Shown here: piece by piece, positions 10,489 through 22,872 of the stretch | Numbering within the stretch: position 1 is the first letter of the stretch | How the letters are laid out: each line of letters starts with the position of its first letter | Assembly: GCA_036172665.1 (NCBI GenBank) | Contig: CM069875.1 | Location: 24,955,806-25,019,805 of the forward strand | DNA from: Prosopocoilus inquinatus | Taxonomy: Eukaryota > Arthropoda > Insecta > Coleoptera > Lucanidae | Direction: 5' to 3' | DNA: 64,000 nucleotides | Program-made: the position numbers and the translations under genes | Notes under the pieces: generated by a model | Seen by the model: the letters and a program-made list of their open reading frames with translations, nothing else | Database searches by the model: none | What the model was told of the DNA's origin: nothing

Positions 10489-11690
10489 AATATGATGGGA
10501 TTTATGCCTATTTAAATTCTGTGCCTACTTAGAGTGGTTTTATGTGTATAAATAAGTGGATGAAATTTATCAATTGAATCACTCTCCGTAGTGAGAATTG
10601 TAATAAATAAGTTCATAACCGTGCAAAGAAAAGTTTTTATTTATTTTATGATACACATAACACACATAAGTCGGTTACGTGCATAAAATATTATTTTGGT
10701 ATAGACATTTACCTACGACCTCTTTTGTAAGAGAAAATATTCAATTTTAAGGAATTTTCCGTCGAAGGTGAGGATATTCTTCTTTATAGCTGAAAGTACA
10801 AAACAGGAACGTAAATATTGAGATACATAAAATTTTCCTGCATCATGAAATAGATTTTTGTCTTAATTGATATCTATTGTTTAAAAAACTTGAAACAACT
10901 TCATTGAGTGCTAGCACATTTAAACCTAAAACATCATTTTCTTTAACTTTTATTGTTAATGAAACAACTTATTGCACGTCTAATGTTGGATAATAATAAC
11001 CCGTGACAGAAAAAGGAATTATTTTTATCTTATTTATGGCTTCGAGCATGATTGCTTCTGAATGAATTCTGAATTTGGTGCTAAACCGATTAGATTGATC
11101 GGACTGTTTCTAAGACAGGTAATAAATTGTTTAACGCTGAATGCTTCGGATAAATAACCCAATAAAACATCATACGTAAATCATTATAATATGACTAAAC
11201 CTGCTTCCTGTGGATTACAGTAAATACAGAAATATTTATGTTGCCAGGCATTAGTTTCAGCTTGATTAGTTGCCAAGCAGATAATTTATTTTTTTTATTT
11301 ATTTATATGCTGCGATTTATTTTTCACACTTTGCTCCTTACTACTGAAACATTGTTTCGTTAACAGTCTTTGGGGTTTATTCTTTATCAAAACCGTTAAA
11401 TTTGAAGGAGTCTTAAATTTTGTTGCTACGGTAACAACCAATCATGGAACTGTATTTTAAATTTTAAAGGACCTCTAAATTTTAACAGCCCATTAAAAAG
11501 TTACAGAATACGCCCCTAACTAATACTAAAGTATTAAATCAGAACCTTATGTAATATTGAAAGAAACTTTTTTCTTACAATGTTTTTGAAATATTTGTGT
11601 TATGATTATGAACATACATTACGAAAATTATGTTTAGTGTACTAAGTACCACTGCCACTAACAAATTACTTTGCTACTTTTTATCCTAAC
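10489..11690. other. Intergenic interval without recognised features
   Basis: AT-rich. No coding region, SINE head or long inverted repeat was seen. Confidence 0.4.
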
Positions 11691-11695
11691 TAAGA

Positions 11696-11794
11696 CAAGG
11701 GTTTGGTTGCATTTATAGGTCATGAGTAATCACTCCACAATGCGAGCACTCTACTAAAAATGACTCATGATCTAAAAATGCACCCAAATCCTTG
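11696..11794. mobile_element. Small MITE (about 100 bp) with 32-bp inverted arms
   Basis: The arm at 11696-11727 (beginning CAAGGGTTTGG) is nearly the exact complement of 11763-11794, with about 35 bp between. It is too short to code. The family was not assigned. Confidence 0.65.
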
Positions 11795-12245
11795 CTTTAG
11801 CCGTAACTTAATTTGAATTTATCTTTTAGTTACGACGCTCTCCACGTGATTTATTTTTCTTTACTGTTATGAGCTGGTTTATGAAAGTAAAATCGTTTTT
11901 AATAACTAGTACCTACGTGTGCTTATTACTAGCACTAAGTGAAGAACACGTACCTAACACAAGAAGCGACTTTTAAGGTATTGAAACAAACACATTTGTA
12001 AGAAAAAAACTTTATTAGACAAACAGAACAGCGTTTTATCCTAAACTTAAAATTTCTTTAAAACCAACTGTCTTACAGAACGTTATTTTTTTCTTTAAGT
12101 AGACATAAATCCTTTATTAACGAACGGGATTACCTTGTTTTACACGACAGTATGTTTTCCAAATATGACAAATTTGGAATGTTCAAGAACATAAAAAACA
12201 GTGTTACATTATTGTCTTTCAATTTGATATATTGCCTGTTATAAT

Positions 12246-12776
12246 ATACAGGATGTTATCGAAAAATATGGTAATAAATATACCACGCATAGATATTTCA
12301 AATTTAACCTAATTTATCTTTTTCACTTCTGAGGTATGACCTGAAAAGGTAACTTGAAAAACAAATTTTCTTAAATATCTCAAGAACTGTTTGAGGTGGA
12401 GGAAAAGACTGAAACAACTAAGTTCCATCTTCGTCAGATTAACCGTTTTCGAGATAATTATATCGCAAGACTATATTACCTCAAAACTTCAAAGTTTTCT
12501 GAAACTCTATCATACCTTGAAAACATTCAGATAAAAATGTTAACGGCAGAAAAATACTAATAATAAAAAGGTAGGTTAACCTTGAAAACACTAGCTGGAA
12601 TTTTACCTGAGTTTCTTTTTCTCAAAATACGTTTTTAAAGATGCTTTTACAAGTTATACCGTCAGAAAGGAAAAACTTTTTTATCTAGTAGATAAATTAG
12701 GTTAAATCGTAATATGTAATTTGATGCCGTCTATAGGTTGTAAAATTATTGCTATCATATTCGATAATACTCTGTA
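12246..12776. mobile_element. Tc1/mariner-type MITE (about 530 bp)
   Basis: The left end TACAGGATGTTATCGA pairs imperfectly with the right end ending ...TTCGATAATACTCTGTA. A sub-terminal TTTAACCTAATTTATCT (near 12300) has a perfect inverted partner AGATAAATTAGGTTAAA (near 12700). The ends look like the TACAGG(G/A)TG ends of Tc1/mariner elements elsewhere in the window. No transposase is encoded. Confidence 0.7.
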
Positions 12777-12878
12777 GATGTGGGTTCTCAGAAATCTTCA
12801 ATTTTTATTGTGGTTTATTCAGAATAAAAACTTAGTAACGTAAATAGATTACAATCTATAATGCTTAAGCTGCGTTGT

Positions 12879-13102
12879 CACGATCCAAGTGTACTCTGAC
12901 AAAGTGTACTTGTCCAAGTGAAAATTGCGTCCAAGTTGACTTGGACGGCAGCCAACTTACTTTCATGCCGTCGTCCTTGTCAGTTCAGTGGTAAATTTCC
13001 TATCAGAGTGAACTTTGATGAAATTGTTAGACCATCCAAGTAGCATCCAAGTGATGTATGCGCGGCATCAATGTGTACTTGATCAAAGTATACTTTGATT
13101 GT
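12879..13102. mobile_element. MITE (about 225 bp) with degenerate terminal inverted repeats
   Basis: The left end CACGATCCAAGTGTACTCTG and the complement of the right end (CACAATCAAAGTATACTTTG-like, to 13102) are about 80% alike over 30 bp. The interior repeats CCAAGT and GTACTTG motifs. Non-coding. Confidence 0.6.
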
Positions 13103-13721
13103 AGTAACTCAGCTAATAATCTTAATAACTTTCAATGAGTTTTTTGTAACGCTCTCTACTATCAAGGCAAGTTTTCCAGGAGTTCCACTCAAATTTTGAT
13201 GAAATATGGTAGGATTGTAACCCTAAACCACTTTCCGTTGCTGCTCAAATTCATTTTGAAAGAGTGTTATGGCCTCCTCCAAATTGACAACTTTTCGATA
13301 TTTGTCCCTGATAAAATTGCTAATGTCGCAGTTTGACAAACCTTCTGATGTATCCTTATAAAAAGTAATATTCTTTTACTCTTATAATTGCGGAGTTATT
13401 TACATATATCTGAAAATTTGCCAATTTTGAGTGGCCGTTGCACCCCTTCAAAGTAAATTTGCGCATTAACGGAAAGTGGTTCTGATCTACAACCTACAAA
13501 GAATCATAAAATCGAAGTGGGACACCTGTGAACCCTTTCCTTGTTAATAGTTCTTTCACGATGCGAGAGAACTTTTTTGTAAAAGTCGGCTTGCAGACTT
13601 AACAATCATTCGGCCTTTTTAGAGATCAGTCACTATTATTTTCTTCTTTCAAGTTTCGATTTGAATTTTTATTGTAAAAATGCCAGAATGCGAAATTCTC
13701 TCATCGCATGTTTTCCTCAAT
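13103..13721. other. Interval with a possible decayed minus-strand coding fragment
   Basis: On the minus strand, 13400-13200 reads through residues such as SNCDISNFIRDKYRKVVNLE and AITLFQNEFEQQRKVV without a stop. The composition is protein-like and suggests a transposon remnant. No family was recognised. Confidence 0.3.
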
Positions 13722-13904
13722 ATCGAACGAAAAAGATTTTTAACCTTTAAACGGACACTGAAAATTGCGAAGAACGCTCAACCGGTTGATAATTCACTAT
13801 CGGTTGGTAGGGGAACGTTGAGCGTCCTTCGCAATTTTCAGTGTCCGTTTAAAGTTTAAAAACCATTTTCTTACAATTTTCATCGGACAGGAGTCGAATC
13901 GAAC
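13722..13904. mobile_element. Foldback family B element, second copy, with probable 7-bp target duplication
   Basis: Inverted arms at about 13737-13783 and 13814-13862 share CGGACACTGAAAATTGCG and its complement. The outer right flank TTTTCATCGGACAGGA matches the tail of the 9184-9391 element, so both have the same asymmetric design. ATCGAAC occurs at 13722-13728 and 13898-13904. The hammerhead core is decayed (GGAACGTTGAG for GAAACGTTGAG). Confidence 0.65.
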
Positions 13905-14379
13905 TATTACCAAACAAATGGAAAATATACCCGAAAACATGAGGCTCTGGTAGTTACCAAAGTTCATAACACACTAACAATGTGATCCTTAATTCCTAAT
14001 TTTTTAACTCTCAAAATATGAGAACTTGAATATTCTCAATTTTATACGCTACTGTTGCTTTGCAGAAACCTAAAAATAAATTTTAATTCTATTCTAATCT
14101 TATTTTAAATACCATTTTTACTGTGAGATACCGAATCTGACAAACTATTAAAAAAATGACTTAGTTTGCTTCATTTCCTGAAATTTATTTTATTCCATAT
14201 GCATTTTTACTTCTCTCTTAAATTAAAAAAAAAATCCTTTTATCAATTTTATCTCACATCTTTTTTCTAGATCTTATTTGCAAGTTGGCTTTACCTAAAC
14301 TAACATACTAAAACACTATAAGTGCTAGAAATATATTTCAAGTAATGCTCTACAACGTCATTTACAAATAATATATCAT
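13905..14379. other. 3' flank of PRP2
   Basis: No second gene. The nearest canonical poly-A hexamer for PRP2 on the minus strand is at 14184-14189, about 195 nt after the stop, so the 3' UTR may be longer than in PRP3 and PRP4. Confidence 0.4.
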
Positions 14380-16718
14380 TTATCTAGTTAACGATGGATT
14401 GCTGGGTACAAAATTAGGATCAATTTGAATTGGTCTCGTTTCTGGCCTAACTTGTCCATAGTCTACTTCGACTTCGTTTGGCAATGGCTTCACGATATCT
14501 TTAGGAACTGGACAGGGATCTTTGACCTCTGGTTCTGGTTCAATTTCCGGCAATGGGATAATCGGTTGAGGAAGTGGTACGACTGCTTCTGGTTGCTTTT
14601 CTGGTTCTGGTGCAATTTCCGGCAATGGGATAACTGGTTGAGGAAGTGGTATGACTACTTCAGGTTGCTTTTCTGGCTCTGGTGGTACAATTTCAGGTAA
14701 GGGAAGAATAGGCAGTGGTAGTCCTATTTCAGGTCTTATCTCGGGTTCTGAAGGAATAGTTTCTGGTAGCGGCAATGGCACAAGGGGATCTTCCTCAGGT
14801 TTAGGTGCAATCTCCGGCAAGGGAATGATAGGTAGTGGAAGAGGTATAACTACTTCTGGTTGTTTCTCTGGCAGTGGCACTGGCGCTACGGGTTCTTCCT
14901 CAGGTACTGGTGCAATCTCAGGTAAAGGAACAATTGGTTTAGGAAGCGGTACGCCTACTTCAGGTTGCTTTTCCGGCTCTGGCGGTACAATTTCAGGTAA
15001 AGGTAGAATAGGCAGCGGTAGTCCTATTTCAGGCCTTATCTCGGGTTCTGAAGGAATAGTTTCTGGTAGAGGCAGTGGGACAAGGGGATCTTCCTCAGGT
15101 TTAGGTGCAATCTCCGGCAAGGGAATGATAGGTAATGGGAGAGGTATAACTGCTTCTGGTTGTTTCTCTGGTGCTGGTGGAAGAACTTCAGGCAGCGGCA
15201 CTGGCGCCACGGGGTCTTTCTCAGGTACTGGTGCAATCTCAGGTAAAGGAACAATTGGTTCAGGGAGTGGCACGCCTACTTCAGGTTGCTTTTCCGGCTC
15301 TGGTGGTACTATTTCGGGTAATGGTAAAATAGGCAGCGGTAGTCCTATTTCAGGCCTTGTCTCGGGTTTTGGCGGAACTATTTCTGGCAATGGGAGAATA
15401 GGCAAGGGTAGCCCTATTTCAGGCCTTATCTCGGGTTCTGAAGGAATAGTTTCTGGTAACGGCAATGGGACAAGGGGATCTTCCTCAGGTTTCGGTACAA
15501 TCTCCGGTAAGGGAATGATAGGTAATGGGAGAGGTATAACTGCTTCTGGTTGTTTCTCTGGCGCTGGTGGAAGAACTTCTGGCAGCGGCACTGGCGCCAC
15601 GGGGTCTTTCTCAGGTACTGGTGCAATCTCAGGTAAAGGAACAATTGGTTCAGGAAGTGGTACACCTACTTCAGGTTGCTTTTCCGGCTCTGGTGGTACA
15701 ATTTCAGGTAAAGGTAGAATAGGCAGCGGTAATCCTATTTCAGGCCTTGTCTCGGGTTCTGGCGGAACTATTTCTGGCAATGGGAGAATAGGCAAGGGTA
15801 GTCCTATTTCAGGCCTTATCTCGGGTTCTGAAGGAATAGTTTCAGGTAGCGGCAATGGGACAAGGGGATCTTCCTCAGGTTTCGGTGCAATCTCCGGCAA
15901 GGGAATGATAGGTAGTGGAAGAGGTATAACTACTTCTGGTTGTTTCTCTGGCGCTGGTGGAAGAACTTCTGGCAGCGGCACTGGCGCCACCGGTTCTTCC
16001 TCAGGTACTGGTGCAATCTCGGGTAAAGGAACAATTGGTTCAGGAAGTGGTACGCCTACTTCAGGTTGCTTTTCCGGCTCTGGTGGTACAATTTCAGGTA
16101 ACGGTAGAATAGGTAGTGGTAGTCCTATTTCAGGCCTTGTCTCTGGTTGTTCCGGTGTATTTTCCGGCAGCGGGATGATTGGTAACGGAAGTGGTAGAAC
16201 TACTTCTGGCTGCTTCTCAGGTTCAGATGGTAGTATTGGCTGAGGTAGTGGAATAATTGGTCGGGTGATGTCTCCGGGTACTTTGCAGGGATCGTATTCT
16301 GGTACAATCTGTGGTGGTTGAACTGGAACTGGTCTTGTTTCGGGTCTGATTATGGGTAGTTTACCGATAGTGTCTGACTCGTCAACTTCAGGGAGGACTT
16401 CAGGTAGTACAGGACGTGTCTCTGGGGTGATATCGGGCACGACAGGAACCGGTCGCACTTCAGGCCTTATTACTGGTAGTCTGCCAATAGTGTCAGATTC
16501 GTCCACCTCAGGAAGTACCTCCGGTAAGGTAGGACGAGGTTGTGGAATTATGGTGAAAGCATTGAGCCCTGTTAAAATAAAAATTTCGCAATAATTTTTT
16601 TATGGTTTGAGTTAAAGTAATATTGATGTAAATTTCATTATTTAAGAACGATATAAAAGAATTGACGGGGCTTACCTGAAAGGCAGAATACGGCTAAAAA
16701 GAGCACCACTTTATCCAT
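14380..16718 (-). CDS. PRP2: secreted proline-rich repeat protein (743 aa predicted)
   Basis: Exon 1 coding part is 16676-16718 (43 nt, MDKVVLFLAVFCLS). The intron is 16569-16675 (107 nt, phase 1). Exon 2 is 16568-14380, ending ...NPSLTR-TAA. The junction gives G-LNA-FTIIP with predicted cleavage after LNA (residue 18). The mature protein has a twice-repeated DESDTIG(R/K)LP(V/I)IRPE segment, then DPCKVPGDI (Cys about 109), then Pro/Glu/Leu/Val repeats (units such as PEKQPEVGVPLPEPIVPLPE) in a higher-order period near 130 residues. The tail has DPCPVPKDI (Cys about 700) and RPETRPIQIDPNFVP. The two cysteines flanking the repeats are the only ones after the signal peptide. There is no catalytic domain. 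It is closest to PRP3, which shares both the N-terminal and C-terminal blocks. A secreted structural or mucin-like protein is the best guess. Confidence 0.9.
14540..16240 (-). repeat. Coding repeat array of PRP2, higher-order unit about 390 bp
   Basis: A landmark segment (ACGCCTACTTCAGGTTGC-type on the plus strand) recurs at about 14951, 15271, 15661 and 16051, giving spacings of about 320, 390 and 390 bp. Copies are nearly identical, which points to recent unequal exchange. The shorter spacing is explained by a missing sub-unit. Confidence 0.75.
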
Positions 16719-16769
16719 TTTTCTGTCGCTAAGCATAAACTAGCAACTGTTTCGTCTTGTTTCATAGCT

Positions 16770-16793
16770 CTTATATAGGAAAAAAATCTTATC
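16770..16793 (-). promoter_or_regulatory. PRP2 core promoter: AGATAAG box plus TATA box
   Basis: Minus strand: CAGATAAG (GATAAG = 16788-16793), 10 bp, then TATATAAG (16770-16777), 52 bp above ATG 16718. The sequence around it, including the leader, aligns with the PRP3 promoter (shared TTATTCAGATAAGATT). Confidence 0.7.
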
Positions 16794-16859
16794 TGAATAA
16801 GTTACGGGGCTGTAAATTAATAAAATTTTAGTACCTGATATCCACAATCATTCACCAAT

Positions 16860-19249
16860 CAAGTAACTTTATTTTCATGTTAATTTTATTGCGTGCGGAT
16901 ATCTTTCGTGGTTTTTGTTCGTTTACGTCGTAGTATCATTATTTTACAAATTTTGTTGTCAATGGCTTTACCTTTCAGACGACATTGTTTTTTGCAAGTA
17001 ACGAAAGACCTTGAAGATAACAAACACGTGGTATTGAAATCAATAAATATTGCTCTCTGTACGACAGTTATATTGGAGACAGTATATAAAGATATCCGAC
17101 ATTTGTATGGAAGTAAACTATTTTTCTATTAAAGGAAAGTAAATAGTATCTTTTCTTTATTATTTTTTTTTGTTCTTTTGCAGGAAGAGAATAAGGTTTT
17201 TAGCAGTGAAATTTTTATAAACTGAGACAACCGTTATTTTTTTAAATTTTACATTGCGTAAAGTGTGAAATTTGTTCATTTACCTTAAGTATGAACTTTG
17301 AATAACCCTTTGACAGACTTCTTTCAGAAAAACACAACTGTTCCTTAAGCTAGCAGTCATAATAAGCTTAAATAAGGTCTCTCCAAACTAATTTTTTTCA
17401 TTTTAAGCACATAAACAGTCCTAGTGTCCGATTCCTTCAAGCTGACAAAACGTAAAGCTATCCATATGCATTGCACTATGGGTATTGTTATATGGCAGTA
17501 ACTATGGCACTAACTAGTGGAGTTGGTAGTTAAAGAAGAAGAAAAAAATTCATATCTGCATCTGCAGAACATGCTATAGTTTACTACTATTCAGAATCAC
17601 TGCACACAACCACGAAATCAACAAAACTTAAACTTTTTTTACCTCCTTAACGCAACATCACCTTTTTTTGATATTCGTTCAACTTGGATAATAGTTCAGT
17701 GTGTCTCTTGCATGGTACAAATACTTGAAAATAACTTTTTTCGTGAACAATTTGAAATTTATTGATATTTTCAAAATCATCATCATTCTTTTGTCTTTAC
17801 GACCAATCAGAGTCTTTAAAATTGACTTTTATGAATCGCGTTATTTGCAAGAATTCTTCGAATTCTCTGAACGCGACCCCTAACCTTAAACAATTCTACT
17901 TTACAGACTCATTTCGACTTCCTTGTCGGCCATTAATTAACGTCAGGGACGGACTTAGGCTTAGTCTTTTTAGACTATACTCCGGGACCTCGTTCACTCA
18001 AAAGACCTCTTCGCAGTCAAAAACAGATATTTAAATTAAAAAAAAATAAATGATACAAAATATTTCGCACCTATTAACAAAACAAAGTTTAAATCGTTTG
18101 GTTTGTAACAGTATTGGATTTGAGTCAAATGTCAGTGTTTTAAATGATAAGACTTATCTATCGTCTCCGTAGGGTAGATAAAATCGATAAAATCAAAATA
18201 TACTTTGGTTATTTGTCAGTTATGCAAAATTCTTAGGTAGGGCCCCAAATAATGAAATTAAAGCTCTGCCCCTGGTTTACCTTGTTTTAAGTTTTTATTT
18301 TTAATTTGGTAAGTTATTCAAAACTTTGAAAATTTCTCCTTTACTATGTAAAAGAATTCTCAACTTTTTCGGCCTGAAGATGACTTTAATTTAATTTTGT
18401 AGCCATCCAACCAGCCGAAACATAAACATACAGGGTGTCATAATATTAGTTTTACTTATTAATACTGCCAGTTCCTCATCATGTAAGAGAATTAATGCTG
18501 CAATTATAGAAGGTTTAGTTCAAAAAAAAAGAAAACTGACCTACTACTTGTTTGTTTGAGAAATTCTGTTCGGTCTACGTAAAAGCATCATAAAACAAAA
18601 GTCCAGCAAAATTCAAAGTCAAACGGTCGATGACATTATTAAAAGCTTTACGGAAACACAAGATAAAAGAAATACGCCGATCATTAAAGGGGAACAATTC
18701 AAATTCACGGTGCCTCGGTTTTTGCCCACAAGCGCAATTTCACTGAAGAAGAATAATTTAAAATGAAATAAATTTGCTTCATTAGATAATCAACGATAAT
18801 TACATTTTGATATCCCATTATTTGTAAACAAATAATTCATGTGATTTACTGTGCTGGTTTCGCGTATTAAAAGTCAAAAAACTTTTTATTTTTACATTTC
18901 ATACATCGAAAAGCATTCTTTCTAAACGTATAATTCGCCAAATACAATCTTATCAATCACTGCCCTCTCAACAAAGAATCGTTTAAGTGCTATCCATTTC
19001 TGAAATAAATTCATTAAAAAAAATAAGATACCGAATGTTTCGTAAGTATCGATCGCTCGGTATAATGCAAAACGATATCTTAATTTCGGTCATATTTTTA
19101 TAAAGGCCAAAGTCACAAAAATATGTGTTAGATTTTCGTTCGGCTGTGTTTTCTTAGTAATCAGAAATTTATATAAAAACTGACTGAATTTTTGAAGAAT
19201 TTTTCATTGAAAAAATGTATTTCACGAAAGTAGTTTAATTAAATCAATA
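16860..19249. other. Interval upstream of PRP2
   Basis: No supported gene. Around 18366-18425 there is a CTGAAGA...GAAAC pair reminiscent of a hammerhead core, but the sequence between does not fold into helix II. ATACAGGGTGTCA at 18429 looks like a stray Tc1/mariner end. Confidence 0.35.
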
Positions 19250-19983
19250 TACAGAGAAGGGCAAAAGTATGGAACCGGCTTTATAGTTCGAAAACTGTTT
19301 GACGTATCTATTTGAAATTTGGTGTGTGATTTAGAGTCAATAAGACCTATGTTATTAATTTGTTTCAATTGTTTATCTGCTCTTGTTTCTGAGATACAAC
19401 GCCTACTTGACTTTTTTTAAATGACAATCTGCTGATTTTTTTCCTTTATTTAATAGTTCGTTGAATCCTCTAAATAATCATAAAAAGATATTTATCTATT
19501 GCATAAGAAAATTTTGGAGAAAATAACGTTTGAATGAAAAAATTAGAAAACATGGTTTACGTTGATATTTGGTATTTGTTTTCATGCATGTATTTGTTTT
19601 CAAAACTACCTGTAATCTTGTGGCCTTTTAGTTTTTTTGTTAAAACTAGTATTTTTGTCGAATATCAAGCAATAAACCATTTCTTCTAACTTTATCATTC
19701 AAACGCTATTTTCTCGAAAATTTATTTATGTAATAGACAAATATATTTATGTGGTCGTTTAGAGAACTGAATGAACTATTAAATTAAAGGGAAAAAATCA
19801 GCAGGTTGTCATTAAAAAAAAATCAAGTAGGCATTGTATCTCAGAAACAACAGCAGATAAACAATTGAAACAAATTGATAATATAGTTCTTATTGACTCT
19901 AAATCACACACCAAATTTCAAATAGATACGTCGAACAGTTTTCGAGGTATTTAGCCGTTTCCATACTTTTACCCTGCCCCGTA
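19250..19983. mobile_element. 734-bp foldback MITE, Tc1/mariner-like ends
   Basis: The two halves are inverted copies of each other over roughly 350 bp each. The left end TACAGAGAAGGGCAAAAGT is matched by the complement of the right end TACGGGGCAGGGTAAAAGT. Further in, segments such as ATTTGAAATTTGGTGTGTGA are mirrored. No transposase. Confidence 0.8.
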
Positions 19984-20289
19984 TATTTATACCGTTGTAA
20001 TTAGCTAACTGTGGTGCATCCAAATATCTAAGAATATACAGGATGATTAATTAAAAAAATAGTTTCCACGAACCGCCATTTTTCTGATCACTCTGTATAG
20101 ATGAAAATAAGTTTACAATATGCCGCGTGTTGTCTAGTATAAAATTATTTATCAATTTTTTTTATCTGTCTTCTTTTTTACAATATTGGTACCTATTTAA
20201 AATTAAAAAAAAAATAATAATATTGCCACATACGCTGCATTACCTACCGTTTTTTATTGTTTATTAGTTGATAATGTTTAGAGTAGTCG

Positions 20290-20595
20290 TAGGGGGGTAG
20301 GAAAGACATAATGGAGCGCGGACAAAGAAGACAATTGGTAGTGGGTACGGTTAACGTGTGCGTCAAAGAGAACTTCCCCCGGCATTGTACGTAGGCTAGG
20401 GACTGAATAAATTGGGTTTATGGGAAGCTGCTGATTGTTTTAATAAGGCCACCTACCTCCAGCCTGCTAATTTAGCGAGGTAAGTACCCTTTCTTTTATT
20501 CAAGGTACCCTCCATGATGCCTAAAGCGGGTGCTCCCTCTGAGTTTACCCCCTAGCGGTGCCTGGCTCCCGCGAGGCCCGTGACAATATTAAAAA
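20290..20595 (+). mobile_element. GC-richer segment ending in an A-run (possible SINE or LINE 3' end)
   Basis: About 300 bp markedly richer in GC than its surroundings ends in an 11-A run at about 20590. ACAATATT occurs before (near 20177) and after (near 20583) and might be a target duplication. No ORF and no clear A/B boxes were seen. Confidence 0.35.
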
Positions 20596-20619
20596 AAAAA
20601 ATTTTAAGAATCATTAGCT

Positions 20620-22030
20620 ACACATAACTTGAAATACCTTAGAATTGTAGGGGATGGAGACAGTAGTGTTGACCGAAACATTTGTGATACAAAACCGTAC
20701 GGACCACATTGTTTCATTCAAAAAGTTGAATGCTGGAACCATATTTTACTTAATTTCTGCAATAAAATTCGTGAAATTGGACAAACAGCATGACTTGATG
20801 ATAATATCAGAAATTTCTTACGGAATAATATCTTAAAATTCAGAACAGCGATAGTTAGTGCTATTAAATTTCGCAAAACTAAGAACTGTTGTATGGTGGA
20901 AAAAATTAAAAACTTGACGATATTTTAAATGGACCAAAACATATTTTAGGCAATCGTTTAAACTGTGCCACATATTTTCGCAAACAAAACGGGCAAGGTA
21001 ACGAAATCGCTTATAATGAATTTTGAAATGTTTTAGCGTTATATGAACCATTTTCTTGTTGTCTTTATCGTGTAGCTAATTTACCTTCAGATTTGTTACT
21101 AAATGTTGATACTAATGTTGCAGAATGTTTTATTTTTATTATAAACAAATTTGTTGGAGGAAAACGAATCAATTTTCAATTGAAAGATTCTTATGAAGTT
21201 AGATGTTACAAATGTTATAAATTATAATAAAGGATTGTTTGTTTGTTTTGAACAGAATATTGAATTTAAATAATAATAATGTAGGAATTTGCACTAAAAA
21301 ATGTTTGAACCAACAAGTCAAAATTATCGGAAGAAAAGAAAATGTGATGTTACAAACGAAATAAATTTACCAGATATGCATATGGTCGAATTCCAAGATG
21401 AAAAACAAAGGTTTCTTGATTACTTGGGTACAGTAGATCCAATCAAAATTGAAAGACTCGTCATCGGTCAAAATATCAACTTGCAGGTTAACACCAAGCT
21501 ATTTACATCTACTGCTAATACCGTGAAGGACATTTTGTACTCAAAATCGCACAGTTCGTTAATAAATTTGCCAAGACCCTTAGCGTATGGCATTGAAAAA
21601 GAAAATAAAAATCTTTGAAAGTCAAACAGGAATGACCGTATTTATCGACAAACAGAAAAAGATATCTAACAGCATCTCCAGATGGACCGATTGGAAACGA
21701 GGCCGTTATTGAGGTAAAATGCCCTTATTCTTCCCGTGACTAAACAATTGAAGACGCAATTAAAAATAAATTAATACCGTACTGTAAATTTAATGAAAAT
21801 AGAGTTTTCGGTTTAATCCCAATACATAATTATATGTATGTACCAGGTTCAAGGGCAGCTCCAGAGACATTTGTTACTTCATTGTATACACTAGATTAGA
21901 CATAAAATTTTGTGAAGTTAAAAAAAAGCGATTCATTTTGGGCGAAGAAAATGGAAGAAAATTTGGAAAATTTCTATCTAAAAGTTCTTCTTCTATCAAT
22001 TATTGATTCTAGAAACGTAATTTATAATTG
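20620..22030 (+). pseudogene. Mutator-like transposase with YqaJ-type nuclease domain, pseudogene
   Basis: A row of recognisable pieces in shifting frames. LKYLRIVGDGDSSVDRN and KVECWNHILLNFCNKIREI come first (20620-20780). DILNGPKHILGN and the CATYF/KQNGQGNE region follow (20920-21000), then NVAECFIFIINKFVGGKRIN (21115-21170). The 105-aa open segment 21301-21618 and the YqaJ block come last (YLTASPDGPIGNEAVIEVKCPYS, 21650-21740), then the VDSR-like end IIDSR near 22010. The GDGDSSV and ASPDG...EVKCP motifs are typical of a repeated insect transposon protein with a C-terminal YqaJ nuclease. It has many stops and frameshifts and no intact product. Confidence 0.65.
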
Positions 22031-22872
22031 AGAAAATTACAAAAGAAATAAATATAATTTTTTTACGAAATTATTGTAATATTAATTATTATAGCTAAAT
22101 TATAATTCTTTATTATTAAAATAAATAATAAGTTTTCATGCACTTTTTTTTATGTATCTTTGTTCTTTTCTTACAAATTATCCTGGATGATATTGTAAAT
22201 TTCCTTAGAATAACCAGTGTTGGGCAGGAAACAAACGGCGTCATGCTGGACATGGGATCGGTCTAAAGCAAATCTAATTTACATTATAGGATTTTCGGAA
22301 ATTCGCTCAGAACAAAACCCGAACAGAGAGACAGTAAGAAAGAAAGAAAGTTGAGAGACTTGTATGTAAGAGAGTGACAAAAATATATAACGCAAATGGT
22401 TACCTGAGTGGCCAGAGCGGGTTTTCGAGTATTTTTGTAAGTTTGGGCGCCTATTTATTATTTTGTTTTTTTTACAAACAAAAAAAAATTAGGAAGTTTT
22501 CGTCAAATCTAAGACGATGGATATTTTTATGCTCTACAACGTGATACAATTTATCCATAAAATCCGAAATTTTGAAAAATCCGTATTTTAATTAATTATA
22601 AAAAGCAAAGCTTTTTTTCAAGAATCTAAGACAATACCCCCGTGCAGATGGATGCCAGACACCTATAAAAATATTGATTGTATCTTCAAACTTAAGACTA
22701 CCACAAAAAAAGGAATTTCCTGAAAATCATTTTGGCGTACAGCTGCATATTGGTATGTACCAAGGAGCTTTAACATTGACATTCGTGCTATAGGGGTTTT
22801 GTGATGGTTTCAACTTTGCTTTGCTTGTTTTGGTATGTGGTCCTTTAATGCATATTTTGTATACTGCATATT

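Noticed and set aside
14651..16243. 530-residue plus-strand open frame antisense to PRP2, and a 294-residue one antisense to PRP4 (51719-52603)
   Set aside because: Same explanation: proline codons read backwards give Gly/Trp-type codons and avoid stops in repeated DNA.
18366..18425. CTGAAGA...CCGAAAC stretch as another hammerhead
   Set aside because: The sequence between the two core halves does not form helix II and no helix I partner is present.
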